Shown here: positions 1-11,056 of the stretch, in pieces
Position numbering within the stretch: the first letter of the stretch is position 1
Layout: every line of letters starts with the position of its first letter
Source: Bactrocera neohumeralis
Lineage: Eukaryota > Arthropoda > Insecta > Diptera > Tephritidae
Reading direction: 5' to 3'
DNA length: 64,000 nt
NCBI RefSeq assembly: GCF_024586455.1
Contig: NC_065921.1
Span: 496,001 to 560,000, forward strand
Program-made: the position numbers and the translations under genes
The notes under the pieces: generated by a model
What the model was told of the DNA's origin: nothing
Databases searched by the model: none
The model's input: only the letters and a program-made list of their open reading frames with translations

Positions 1-2035
1 TTATCCGGCAATTCCGCTACAAAATAGGGTCCTTGTTGCGGAAGCATTTGCGATGATGTAAGGGCCGGTAGAGTTTCGAGTTGTAAATTGAATTCCTCAG
101 CTTTATCCTAAAACAAAAAAATATAATTTTCTTTTAATATCTTTCACAGTTAATTTAAGTATATTTACTTCGAACGCATGTTTGATCTTCCACGCATAAC
201 CTTCATCAATACCTAACGCATTGATTTGCAAATGCGACGACTTGTAGTGACGTTCAGTAAAACAAACAACTTGCCCATACGATTGAAAGAAGTCACGTAG
301 CGTATTTTTGAATTTTGACAATTCCTTCCAATCGTCATCAGATAGGAGCGATGCTGAAGAAATGTGAGTTATGGACATAATAAGAACGTGGAATTCGTTG
401 ATTGGTCCTTTAGCTAAAGCTAAATAAAAATTATCTCCAATCGAAATAACTAAATGTTTTTCTACATCGGATGATGATAAACAGAACCAACATTTTTCTA
501 AAAAAAATTATATTTTATATTAATTGCACCAGATGAAAACGACTATGTTTGGCTTAATTTACCTTGATCTATATTCATAATTCGTGCGCGTTTCTCAGGA
601 CGTTGGCTACTACCACCAGACCGCTTTCGAATATCATCTCCACCCTTATTCATGTCATAGAAATATTGTTTACATTCTGATTGCTGTAATTGAATATATA
701 TGTATTATAACTAATTGAGCTCATTTTCAAATATATTTATAGTTTACGTAAGTGTCATTACCCTGTCATCTCCTGTGAAAACGGGGAAATTCATACCAAC
801 GAACGGGCATTTAGTTTCATTCGTCGTTTTTTGTATCAACTCCAAAACACGCATTTTCTCCACTGGCGTTAAGCTTAGAGCATAAATATATTTTTCCTTA
901 GCAACATTGCCCACCTCCGCCAAAGAGATAAAACGAGTGCAAAGTTCTAATTGAGTTAGCTGGTCAGATGGTATTCTAAAATAGAGAATATTAAAAATGT
1001 GTGCACTTAGATCAAAGTTAGGATAATACCTAAAAGGAGATGGCTCGTAATACTTGTTGTTGAGGCCACAAAAATGGTAGCGGGGTTTGATTTCTTTACA
1101 TAAAAATGAGATCATCTTTGAAGCATTTTTCTGCAAAGTTAATTGTCAAAAGAAGAGTAGCATGCTAACTGATTAAACTCATGCTAACATTATATTCGTC
1201 TGATTGTATTAAGTTAAAAGCAGAAAAATTGATTTGATACATTTTACAAAATTACAAACTATAATTAAAAGTTTATTTACATATGTATGAATGTTTCAAC
1301 TTTACTTACATGATCTTCGTGTATCCCATATGGCCATTGAGAGGTGAGCAGAATGTCGACACCTTTATAATCGGAGGCAGACGATTTACTTACAACACAT
1401 GAATTACAAATAGATAATATGTCATCTTTGTCAAAGAAAATATGTTTTTCATTTTCAATAGGATTGTAGCCATCAACCTTCTCCAGCCCACTTAAGTAAG
1501 CTACTTTAACACCCGAGGTGAGAGTATATAATCCTCGTTTACCTGTATAAGCACACAATTAAGCTTTTCCTTACAATAACGTGCTTCGATAACATTTGGA
1601 AATATTCTATAATTTTACAACCAAAACAAGGATATTTCCTTACCCAAGTAAGTCAAATTAACACATATTTCACAATTTTCTATGTCATTGTAAAAATTTA
1701 CTGTTTCTTTTGAGCAGGGCCCAAGAATATACGTAGGTACGTGCACTGTAAATAAACTATGTTGTAATTTTAAATCTTATTGATTTATTAAATGTTACCC
1801 AATTTATTTCCATTTTTGTAAGCAATCAGTTCATCATTTTGCTCTACTGTACCAAAAAACTCCCCAACACAAAATATGATTTCGAAAGGGCCGGCTTTTT
1901 TGTTTATACTTTCCACGCGTTGGAAAAGCTGTCGAAATCGGCCACGTACATCGCCAACTATAAGTCTATTAGAAACTTGTTTAATTTACTCTCTGAGAAT
2001 TAAAAATTTACTTACATTCTAATTTTTGAATCCAT
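1..2035 (-). CDS. CWF19L1-type splicing/debranching factor, 3' end outside window
   Basis: Eight exon segments join in phase: 2035-2016, 1965-1799, 1745-1644, 1542-1310, 1130-762, 683-563, 497-169, and 107 to the window edge, all with GT-AG introns. About 480 residues are visible. The family is about 540 long, so roughly the last 50 are missing. The N-terminus has the metallophosphatase-like stretch LIVGDVRGRFRQLFQRV, and the middle has the conserved YKGVDILLTSQWP. The C-terminal half carries the HIT-like CwfJ domain: KCWFCLSSSDVEKHLVISIG, YLALAKGPINEFHVLI, and NYKSSHLQIN-like residues (here HYKSSHLQINAL). By family knowledge, CWF19L1 is related to yeast Cwf19/Drn1, which binds post-splicing complexes and aids lariat debranching in the nucleus. 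The start is the only ATG of a 20-nt first exon (MDSKIR). Drosophila CG7741 is the likely counterpart, from memory. Its 5' end lies 680 bp from the 3' end of the UBXN6 gene, on the same strand. Confidence 0.9.
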
Positions 2036-2714
2036 TTTATTACAAACACAAAAATAAAAGCCATTTGTTTCGTTTTGACAGCTAAACAGCTGATAATTCA
2101 ATAGGGGTGCCAACTCCAATACAAGACGATAACTTGCATGCCTTAAGCCCTCCGCACAAGAAACTTAGTTATGGATATGACTCTTGTATCGATTTAAGAA
2201 TAGATGATTCATATCATCATACATCTTAATGCATAATTACACACAAAAAAGTGCAATATTAGGTGACTAATACAAATCATATATATTTGTTCTGCAATAT
2301 TTCACAATAGTCAAAGTTAATATTCAAAAAATTCAATAATTGTTTGCTGAATTTAGTGTTGGAATTACACTTTGCAAATCAACTATCGATTAAATCAATC
2401 AAATTTCTACGAATTTTTAAGATCAAATTGACGAAACTAATCGAAACTTTGCGTTAGTTTTCATGCTAAATGTTTCAATGGATTGGAGTTTCGGGAGTCG
2501 TGATTTGTTGGGTTTTTGCCATTTTGAGAAAAGGAAACTGTGATGTGCCGCGTCACAAAAATCTTATCGAACAATATCCCACGCAGTCATAGATATAACA
2601 TTTTCTTAAATCTGTAAAAACATAAAATAATCGAAATAGCAACTAAATAAAAATTAAAATCTACAATGATCGCTTAGACTTACAAGCTGTACTAATATTT
2701 TGAAAAATTTAATT
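2036..2714. other. Intergenic spacer with CWF19L1 promoter side
   Basis: AT-rich spacer between the UBXN6 stop codon and the CWF19L1 start. No open frame, RNA gene or transposon is recognised. It should hold the UBXN6 3' UTR and the CWF19L1 promoter, but no convincing core promoter motif can be picked out by eye. Confidence 0.5.
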
Positions 2715-4353
2715 TTACATCTTTTGCACCAACATCAAGAATTCTTCTTTCAAAAAATTCGTATCAGCTACCAATGAGGTGGTTGCGCCAGGAATCGTAA
2801 ACAGCAACACAATGTTTGGAATGAGTCTATAAATGACAAAAGTCTATAAATTTTAAAAAGTTTAATATAAATATTTTTAATTACCGCAAGTCATATAAAG
2901 TCTTTTCCATATCTTCATCAGTGAATTTAACACCATTTGTAGTAACTAAATTAAAATCCAAATTTTCGTCGATAAGACACGATTGCACAAATTCATATAT
3001 ATCTCTAATTTTATCATAGACATTAAAGGTGCCCTACAAAAATAAAAGAAATTAGTACAATTGTTTATTTATATGTGCTGTCGCTCGGTCACCTGAATAT
3101 AAATACCATTTGGGAATTTAACTCTCATCAATGCGAAACGATATAAACGCAAATTACGTTGTTCCTCACGTTCTCGCATTGCCTTTGTTCGTAATACTTG
3201 CGAGTTTTCAATAGCTTCACTGCGTAACTGTTGTTCACGTTTGATTTCAGCTGGAGAGATTCGATAGAAATCATCAGGCAACTCTGCACTTCGAGCCTGA
3301 GAAGGCATTAGAACTATAATGTTTCTGTCTAAATCCAGTTGTATAGTTTCAGCATTCTTCAAAGCATCAAGCAAGATTGGCAAATCATAATCATTTTCAA
3401 CGTTTTCTTTAGACCAAACGAGAAATGGTTCACCATCGATATCAATCTCACGGAAACCAGCTGCAAGCAGAAAATCCAAAGCTCCCTCTACATAACGAAC
3501 TTTCTCGCTAAAAATTCTGAAATTAATTTGGAAATGAAAATGTGGAATGAATAAATTCATTACAAGTAACAACCAAAACATACTTATTGGACATTCTAAT
3601 TTTATAGTATTTCTCTTCCTCGGGATGGTTATATATGTTCTCAAGATATTTTGAAAGTGTTTGTATGCAATCATCAGCCTAGATATTACGGGTTAGACAA
3701 ATTCAATCCAAAAGTTTATATGTTCAAACCTTTTCACGTGTGTTACAGTTGCATATTATCAAACACGCAGTCAATGCTCGCTCTGATTCCAATTGTTGAT
3801 ATAGAAACTCTTTTATTTTAATTTTCCACTCTTTCCTGGATAAAATTTCGTCACTAATTAACGGGCATCGAAAAAATACTCCCTCGCAGGCCATATTCCT
3901 TTTTGTCGTGGTGCTTGACGGCCCCGAAGAAACGCTCAGCTCTTCTGTCCGCAGTTTTTGTTCGGCTTCCAACTCCCGTTTCGCTTGAGCTTTGATAGCT
4001 GCCAGAGAGGTATTGAAATCTTTCGTCTCTCTCTTCTCTATACGAGCTAGTGCTGCTGTTGCTGCTTGACGTGCCTCCGAACTCATTTCTTGTCGTTTGG
4101 GTGGCACATAGACATTCCCGGATTTAGAGTTTGAACTGTTCGGAGTCGATGGTGCAGCGTTTAAGGTTCGGCCTTGTCCCATTCCGCCACCTAGTTTTAA
4201 CTGCAATAGAACAGAAATTAGTGGGCAGCTTCCATAAGATTGATAAGATACAATTTATTTGTGAATTGTATACTAAAATCGATTAATATATTTATAAACC
4301 TTAAATGCTGCTTCCTCCTTTTTCCTAGAGAAGAACTTTTTGATTTTCGACAT
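2715..4353 (-). CDS. UBX domain protein 6-like p97/VCP cofactor
   Basis: Six exons join perfectly in phase to 434 residues: 4353-4300, 4200-3730, 3678-3584, 3516-3093, 3033-2885, 2826-2715. The protein opens MSKIKKFFSRKKEEAAFK, like the N-terminal VCP-binding region of UBXN6. An Ala-rich helix follows (ARQAATAALARIEKRE) and then a CEGVFFRCPL segment. Next comes a PUB domain (DDCIQTLSKYLENIYNHPEE), the hallmark stretch PAEIKREQQLRSEAIENSQV with LRTKAMREREEQRNLRLY, and a C-terminal UBX domain (RVKFPNGIYIQGTF to VLLFTIPGA). By family knowledge the PUB and UBX domains bind p97/VCP, and UBXN6 works with p97 in ERAD and endolysosomal sorting. The 67-nt intron 3517-3583 has no stop in one frame, so a simple ORF caller fuses exon 4 to the wrong frame of exon 3. 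The start codon is 28 nt downstream of the stop of the membrane-protein gene, which suggests a shared transcript. The Drosophila counterpart is probably CG33722, from memory. Confidence 0.93.
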
Positions 4354-4381
4354 TTTCGTTACTTTCAACCAAGTAGATCCT

Positions 4382-4810
4382 TTATATTCTAGGTGAATGC
4401 TCTTTAGGCAATTTTAATTTGGCGACGGATAACTTGAGCTCCTCAATTTCCTTGAGAGTGCCTAGGACAATTATAAATAGTGTGCTTTATTTTAACTACT
4501 CAATTATAAACAGTTATATATTTTTTTACTTACTAGGCCGAACAAATTTTTCAGTTATTACTTTTCCGTAAACACGCCACGAATACGCGATGAGTCCCGC
4601 AGTACCTAGTAACAAAACCAGCAGCACTTTTAGCAGAGTTAGCTGCAGCGCTGAAAACTCAATAGGACTACGCCAATTGCTAGTTGTTTCAGAGAATTCT
4701 TGCTGTATTGAAACTACTGTCTGCACCGCCACGCCCACAAATAGTTCTAACTTTAATGCAAGGGCTTGCAGCGATTGATTTAGCGACTGCTGAAAAGCAT
4801 CGACATTCAT
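4382..4810 (-). CDS. Small single-pass membrane protein, function unknown
   Basis: Two exons (4810-4534 and 4461-4382; donor gtaagt, acceptor tcctag) give 118 residues. The open frame extends upstream to 4861 without an ATG, so the first Met (MNVDAFQQSLNQSLQ) is taken as the start. An amphipathic N-terminal half is followed by one strong hydrophobic segment at about residues 54-76 (LTLLKVLLVLLLGTAGLIAY). A charged tail follows with a heptad-like stretch (LKEIEELKLSVAKLKLPKE). There is no cleavable signal peptide. I do not recognise the family. The short length and central anchor would fit an organelle-membrane accessory protein, but that is a guess. Its stop codon is only 28 nt before the UBXN6 start codon on the same strand, too little room for an ordinary promoter, so the pair may be dicistronic. 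Confidence 0.8.
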
Positions 4811-6900
4811 TTGGTGTGATCGCTTTCCAAATATTCTCTGTGAACTTGATAGATACAACAACCACAGTACTAATAATGGATATGGAATTAATTGAAATTA
4901 ACTTTTGAAGTTCACAAAGACTTATTCTTAAAGCAATATTATCTTTGCTGAAAAATTCTGAAAAATACTAATTCAATGAATTGTCATAATTTTTTCGCAG
5001 CTGTTTTCTGATTTAGGACAGTGCTGCCGTAGTATAAATTTTTATCACACTTGTCAATAATTTACTTTGTCGTCCGAAACTGCAATAAGGCCGCTGTGAA
5101 AAGAAGAAAGAAAAAAAACGAAAAACAAAAGAATAATGTAAGCAATCTTGTCAAAATTCAAATGTCCGAACATTCTAAAAACACGGAATTGTCTCCTTTT
5201 TTGGAATACATCAAACATTCATCATTGGCTTAGTTTGCAATTGTGTTATGATTACAGTTTTCAAGACAAACATTTGAATAGATTTGAACACTGTCTCCAC
5301 AGGCAATAATTGTTATCCTGACAATCTCCTCGAAGCAACAGTGCAGATGACGACTGCATATTGTCCGTGGTAGGCAATTTACCGTAATGTTTTTTCTTAA
5401 TATGTAGTAATATGCAAATAAATGAGAAAATGAAACTTTGGAAAAAATGTAAACGGTAACTTTATGATTCTCCTCGAATTAATTTCAACTCTGATTATGC
5501 ATTAGATTCAAGATTTAAGACCGAGGCGAAGTAGAGTGATTATTTAACCAGCCATCCGCTCCTCATGTATAAATTGAATTCGGAATTTTCCTGTTGCTTA
5601 CAGAGAAACATTGGTCAAAAACTGTTGTCGAATTCAGTTAACATAATTTATCTCATCAGTTTACAAATGTAAAGCCGTGTGCAAATGAAAATATATTTGA
5701 GCTTCCTTTTTCGAGCCACCATAACCCCCAAAAAAACTTCGAATTAGAGAGACTTATAGACTATATAGAGTTATAGAAATTAAAACAATTTTTTTTTTTC
5801 CTAATTTTTACTTCAATTTTTAGAAAGCATCCATTAAATACACTTTTATGTACATACAGAGACAACTAAATAGATAACTTTCCACTTCGCCTTAGCACAA
5901 TTAACATTCCGCTGAAACCTGGCGTGTCTGCCACACATTCTTATCTCCGTTGAAGGGGTGACAGCAACACTGGAGTCAAAATACAAGACCTAGATTTTTG
6001 CAAAGCACACTCAGCCGCAATAACGCAACACTACGACTGGTGACTGTGATGCAGCAACAGTTGGAGTTGTGTACACTGCACTTTACTGAACCTGAAAAAC
6101 TTGTTAAGTGTCTTGCCGTATTATCGCTTCGTATTCATTCTTCAGTTGGAGCTGTCTCTATGGGAGCTTTGCTCAGTCGAAGTCCAGCTTGTGAGATTTA
6201 GAAGCGATATACTATACATTGCAAATCGCATAAAGTGGTATTTTCCTCTAATGATCGAAATACTATATCGATGATCGCAAAACTTTTATCTATTTTTATA
6301 CTCTTGTTAGTATAATATACATATATATACATATGTATGTACATACATACACTATGTACATATGTAGAATAATGTAAAAATTATACGAGAACTAATATTA
6401 GTTATTTGACGAATTAAACGAAGATACTCTGCTGTTGCACGAATGTAGAAAATAATCCAATTCTGCACTTTTCGCATGGTGGTACATTTTATATTTCCTT
6501 TCTCGAATATTACTTTTACCCTCCGCGTTTACCTTGTGCCTAAATTCATACATACATACTATGTATGTACATATGCATGAATGCAGCTAAGCTATGCGAA
6601 TAGCTAGCGAAATAACTTGTTTTGTCTGTTTTTTCTGTTGAAGTTTCTCCTTTTGCTCTTATTTGTCTCTCTCAGCTTATTTAAAGTTGTTTTTTCCCAA
6701 ATTTATTTAATACAACGAAAGTCAAGGCTGCCCGCTCAAGGTATTTAAAATAGCTGTTGACTTTGAAGTCAATGCGGCAACACACACTCATATATGTACA
6801 CGCATTCGCATATTCATTTATATGCGCCGATATCATGTAATGCAGTGAAGAGCAAATCTGTTATATAAATACAAGAAGTACATTTGATAAAAAAACTTTT
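4811..6900. other. Gene-poor stretch, possible start of a plus-strand transcript
   Basis: No recognisable gene. A plus-strand frame at 5051-5233 lacks an ATG until 5163 (MSEHSKNTELSPFLEYIKHS), contains a good donor (gtaagc at 5140), and has an acceptor-like ccacag at 5301-5306, so a small spliced transcript divergent from the membrane-protein gene is possible. A second frame with its first ATG at about 6049 (MQQQLELCTLHFTEPEKLVK, ending 6201) is open but matches nothing I know. Palindromic ATGT repeats sit near 6310-6360 and 6545-6580. Confidence 0.35.
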
Positions 6901-6901
6901 A

Positions 6902-7250
6902 GTCCAGTCATTATAGTAAATTCACCTCGGAATTCGATATACCCATTTATAAGTCTGTAAATACTTGTACTCGTATATTGACACCCTAAAGTTGTCTCAA
7001 AACCTATATATGGTAGGGCATACCAACTTTAGTGTTGAGTTGTTTAGTCGAAGAGACCGAAACCCATGTTGTCGTCTTCCTCGGACTCCGACTCCTCCTT
7101 TTTGGCTTCTTCATACCTACCATATGTAGGTTTTGAGACAACTTTAGGGTGTCAATATACAAGTATTTACAGACATATGTATGTATATGTATGTAAATGG
7201 GTATATCGAATTACGAGATTCTTACCTAATTTAAGCTTAAATGACTGGAC
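6902..7250. repeat. Foldback (long inverted repeat) of about 120-140 bp arms
   Basis: The left arm (6902-7022) begins gtccagtca. The right arm (7112-7250) ends with its complement tgactggac. Shared blocks, in mirror order, include ttcgatatacccattta, gtctgtaaatacttgta, and tattgacaccctaaagttg plus tctcaaaacctatatatggtag-type sequence. The right arm carries an extra ATGT microsatellite expansion, so the arms are imperfect. The loop of about 90 bp (7023-7111) contains a ribosomal P-protein 3' end (separate entry). This could be a foldback-type transposon, an inverted duplication, or a hairpin-RNA locus. The class cannot be decided from one copy. Confidence 0.8.
7044..7112 (-). pseudogene. C-terminal fragment of a ribosomal stalk P protein (RpLP0/P1/P2)
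   Basis: On the minus strand, 22 codons and a TAA read EEAKKEESESEEDDNMGFGL plus FD, with an intact frame. The acidic linker plus MGFGLFD end is the universal C-terminus of the eukaryotic ribosomal stalk proteins P0, P1 and P2. GFGLFD fits P1 best among the fly versions I remember, but P0 and P2 cannot be excluded. Codon use is GC-rich (gag, gac, ttc, ctc), unlike the AT-rich surroundings and typical of a highly expressed gene. Homology starts abruptly at the border of the right foldback arm, so this is a captured gene end and not an exon in place. No upstream part of the gene is present. Confidence 0.85.
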
Positions 7251-7435
7251 TATTTTCTGGTAACAAGCGAAGCAGATGTTTTCGTAAGTGCCCCATTTTA
7301 GGATTAAGCTAACTAACCGGAATCGCAAAACGGCAACATTCGAATTTGTAAAGATACTAGGTATGTATATCTACTTTATAAGGAAATAAGGGTAATTGCT
7401 GACCGCTAATTGATATGTATGCGAACGTTTCACAA

Positions 7436-7906
7436 CTAAAGAACCGGTGGAATCATTGGTCTATATTTCTTCAAAACTTATGTCGGTGAGAACTTAACCG
7501 TCAATGGCGACCATTATCGCGCCATAATAAACGACTATTTGATGCCTGGAATTGAATCTCGTGATCTCGGCGACCCGATTGGCTACCAAGATCGTGTGAC
7601 GTCATACCGTTAGACTTTTTCTTGTGGGGCTATGTAAAGTCTAAAGCCTATACCGACAACCACGCTTCGATTCAAGCTTTGGAGCAAAACATTATGCTTG
7701 TTATTCGCCAGTTACCGAGCATTTCAACTGGTTACCGAAAAGTAGACCGAGACGTAGGCGCGGCCAACATTTGAAAGAGATAATTTTCAAAAAATAAATG
7801 CCAAAGCATGTTCTTTGGAATGATAATAAACATTTTCCATTAAGTTTGAAGTTTCTGTGCTTTTTCTTTAAAAAAGTAGGGAACCTCAAAATGGATCACC
7901 CTTTAT
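7436..7906 (+). mobile_element. Mariner-type transposon remnant, 3' part
   Basis: The plus strand reads GGIIGLYFFKTYVGENLTVN and GDHYRAIINDYLMPGIE, then, after a deletion and stops, TFSCGAM-type sequence matching LDYFLWGYVKSK of IS630/Tc1/mariner transposases. The right end, ctcaaaatggatcaccctt, matches the outer ends of the elements at 38,013 and 40,898. The middle, with most catalytic residues, is gone and the frame is broken. This is the most complete C-terminal part of that family here. Confidence 0.75.
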
Positions 7907-9994
7907 ATGTAATTATATAATACATATATAACGTATATAAACAAAGGTTATGGTTCTGAAAATGTTTCCATTCGCTGATTTCGAAACAAATATCTTGTGC
8001 AAATGAGTTCAACTACCATCATGTGAAGTCGTAGAATGTCTTCTTTCATGTTTATTGTACTTTTTGTATACTTAAGGCAACAAATTTTCCCATCGGAACG
8101 GCAAAACGCCGTGGGAGCCTATGATTACTTTCTGCTGTGGGAACGCTTGTATAAGTTGTTTTTAAAATAATAAATGAAAGTACTCTCAATTAAACACTTT
8201 ACATACAGATTAATATGTGTTTCGCATACATATGTATTTGGGATATCTGTCTAGAAATATATGAGGCTTTGTGTGATTATTATAATCACTATTATCAGTA
8301 TATAGGTACAAACATACATATGTATCTATCGAATAGTACCGATTTACATTCGAGAAACTGTTAAAAGTAAATCACTAAAACGTCCTAGGTTAGCCCTTAT
8401 CAATGTTCTAGTATTTGTTTTCCTATTTCCTTTCCGCATATCATGGATGTCAGTCTGACAGCACGACCCATGCATATTCTCAAGCATAATTAATGCCCCG
8501 GAATGGTGTCATTTTCAAAGCTATTAGAGCGCATATGTAAACAGTTCAACGCTATAAAAACAGTTAAGCAAATCACCTCCGTTCATTTACTTTCTCTGTT
8601 GACAATAAAGCTATAAGATTAATAAATGTATGTGCGATTGTTGTAGAGGTTAAATTAAAGAGACCTGCAACAATCGTTGAGTTGATATTAACAAGCAAAG
8701 ACAACAAATTTATACAAATACTGCAGTACTGATACATTATTATGTTACTTAATCGTGTTGATCTCTAGTACATAATCTAAAGTATGAATATATGAAATGT
8801 CCAATATTTTGTTCATTATATTATTCGAGAGCGATTGTATCAAAGTAATCAACACATTTTCTTGGTGGTGCTGGTAAGCTTTCCCAACACTCATGACTTT
8901 GAGGCTACAATTAAAATTAATGGTTGGAACTGGTCGAAACTAAAGTAAATATTTTGAATATTGACATTGATTGATATTATGTAATATTACATTTTAGAAT
9001 TGGTTCTTAATTAACAGTTATTGTTTAATAGGAGTGCAATGTTTGTACGCCTGCATACAAAAGTGTAATACGAGGAACATGTATACATAGATATACCGAA
9101 GTGAACTGAAAATAATGGTTATCTTGAAGTAAATGTTTGTAAAACAGAGCACTTGAAAAGGAAATAAATCAATAGGGCTTGTGACTTAAGAAAATCCACT
9201 TAAATACATAAGTTGCATAAATGATTTTTAGTTGAGTCACTTCCTTTTCTCGAAAACATCAAGCCAATAGAAGTGGGCAGTTGTAAAATAACACCTAGTG
9301 GCGGACGGGCCGAGCCTACATTTGACTTTAGAACACAACAGGAAAGTTCAATTTTTCAATATAGTACAATGAGCATACCGTTTTAATTAAACAATTGAGA
9401 AAACGAGTTCCAACACTTCGGAAGTCCAAAATAAGTAGATGTACATACATACATATCTCGTTGTGAACTTGCGGAGTATTCAATGGAATCAACCTAACGG
9501 AAGCACTTTAATACCTTAAATGCGGAAAAGGTAAATGGGTAAAATGTCAAAAGACGCCACTTTCCTGTTTCCTCTCCCCCACACATACATACTTGTACAC
9601 TACTACACATCAACCATCAACGCACATCGCACAATAGGAGGCATTGTTGGCGCATTGCTGCGAAGCGTTGAGCGCGGATGGGTGTGCTTTATGTTCTGCG
9701 CGTCGATCTCTAGACTGTAAATGGCAAATGGATAAACGAGTAAACGGATGCTTAACCGACGTTAGCGTTTAATTTAATCACTCTTTGGTGTTGTTGTGGT
9801 TAGAAGTCACCGCCTAACCTGGCTACAAAGTGAGCTGCGTTTGTAAATATTATTTAATATCTCATATGTGACCGAGAATGTCGGTGTCGTGAATCGTGTT
9901 TTCGCTGTTGAGCGAGCGGTGTGAGTACACAGCATAAGTACTTATATTTATATACCTGTAGTTATGCATATGGGTATACACTACACAACAATGT
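7907..9994. other. AT-rich stretch without recognised genes
   Basis: Only short random frames and ATGT microsatellites are visible (for example 8225-8240, 8310-8330, 9438-9460). An open frame at 9535-9720 starts without a convincing context and resembles nothing known. Confidence 0.5.
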
Positions 9995-9996
9995 TA

Positions 9997-11054
9997 TTCA
10001 CACCTCTGCATAGAAAGTGCAGTTTCAAAAATAACTTTATAATAACATTTAGAAAATTTAATTGTATTGCATTTTAATTATTTCATCAAAACGTTTGACA
10101 CACAAAGACCTTTATTTCTAAGATTTTATTGTAAGAAAATTATTCACATCCTTTCGCTTTAATTACAGCCTCGCAGCATCTAGTTGTTCTACAGCATATA
10201 GAAACAAAGTAGCAATTTACGTATGTAGTTTTTAACAATAAAAAGGGCTTTGAAAACTACAAGTTATCGAACTTGGTTAACTTAAAAATTCACCTTATAT
10301 CTTTCTCCTTGCTTCCTTCAGGGCTTTATAGTGCCGTCAGAGGATATACATAAAATTATTTCAGTTTCATCAGACAAAATTATTTTTTTCCAATCGCTCA
10401 AAATCCACGTGGCTTTTTCTCGTGCCCATTTAGGCCTAAGTTTTTGATTTTTTTCGAAATAAAAGACATACTAAGGCGTTTTTTAAATACAGCCTATCTT
10501 ATACGACGCCTGACAGACTGGCTTGAAATATCAATGCTGAATTTACTTTAGCTGAAATTATTGGAGTAGATATTCGACGACTTTTCATGACTTCCTTTAT
10601 AATAAATTAAACCACTCTTTCGGAAATCTTCGTTTTCCCCCTCTTCTTTTTCTGTTTTCAATTGCTTTTGCTTTTTTAAACTTTTGCACAATACTCCGGT
10701 TAATATATAAATTTTTAAAAATTATTTTGTAACCGAAATCCTTTTTGTGCATTTCCACAACCTTTTCTCTGACTTCAGTACACAGCTCTTTAAGTTTCCC
10801 ATTCTAACTGTACTGAAAGTTTCAGTTTGAGTTCTTTGAATTGAGTCATTTGTTTGAAAAAAAATTTCAAAAAAATACTGTTAAATAGATACCGCTATTT
10901 CGAACTTAGTTGCAGGGGTGTGAATATTAGATAGTAATTAATTTTGATGTCGTTTAAAAAAACATGCTTTTTTGCATTGTCTTAATATAATAATAAGATT
11001 TTTTCTTATTGCTGATTCATGAATTCTTTCCGAGATTTAGAGTGGGGGTGTGAA
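9997..11054 (-). mobile_element. Tc1-like transposon with IR/DR ends, inactive
   Basis: Outer ends ttcacacctctgca (9997) and agtgggggtgtgaa (ending 11054) are inverted and flanked by TA on both sides. Related inner copies lie at about 10,145 (ttcacatccttt) and 10,911-10,924 (tgcaggggtgtgaa), giving the paired inverted/direct repeat pattern known from several Tc1 families. The minus strand from 10,802 encodes a transposase remnant. It opens MGKLKELCTEVREKVVEMHK with an HTH region, and stops occur from about residue 70. Further on it reads WAREKATWILSDWKKIILSD plus ETE, matching the first catalytic Asp block (DWKKVIFSDET). The C-terminal DDE part is deleted. The element is 1,058 bp, against about 1.6 kb for active relatives. 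Confidence 0.8.
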
Positions 11055-11056
11055 TA

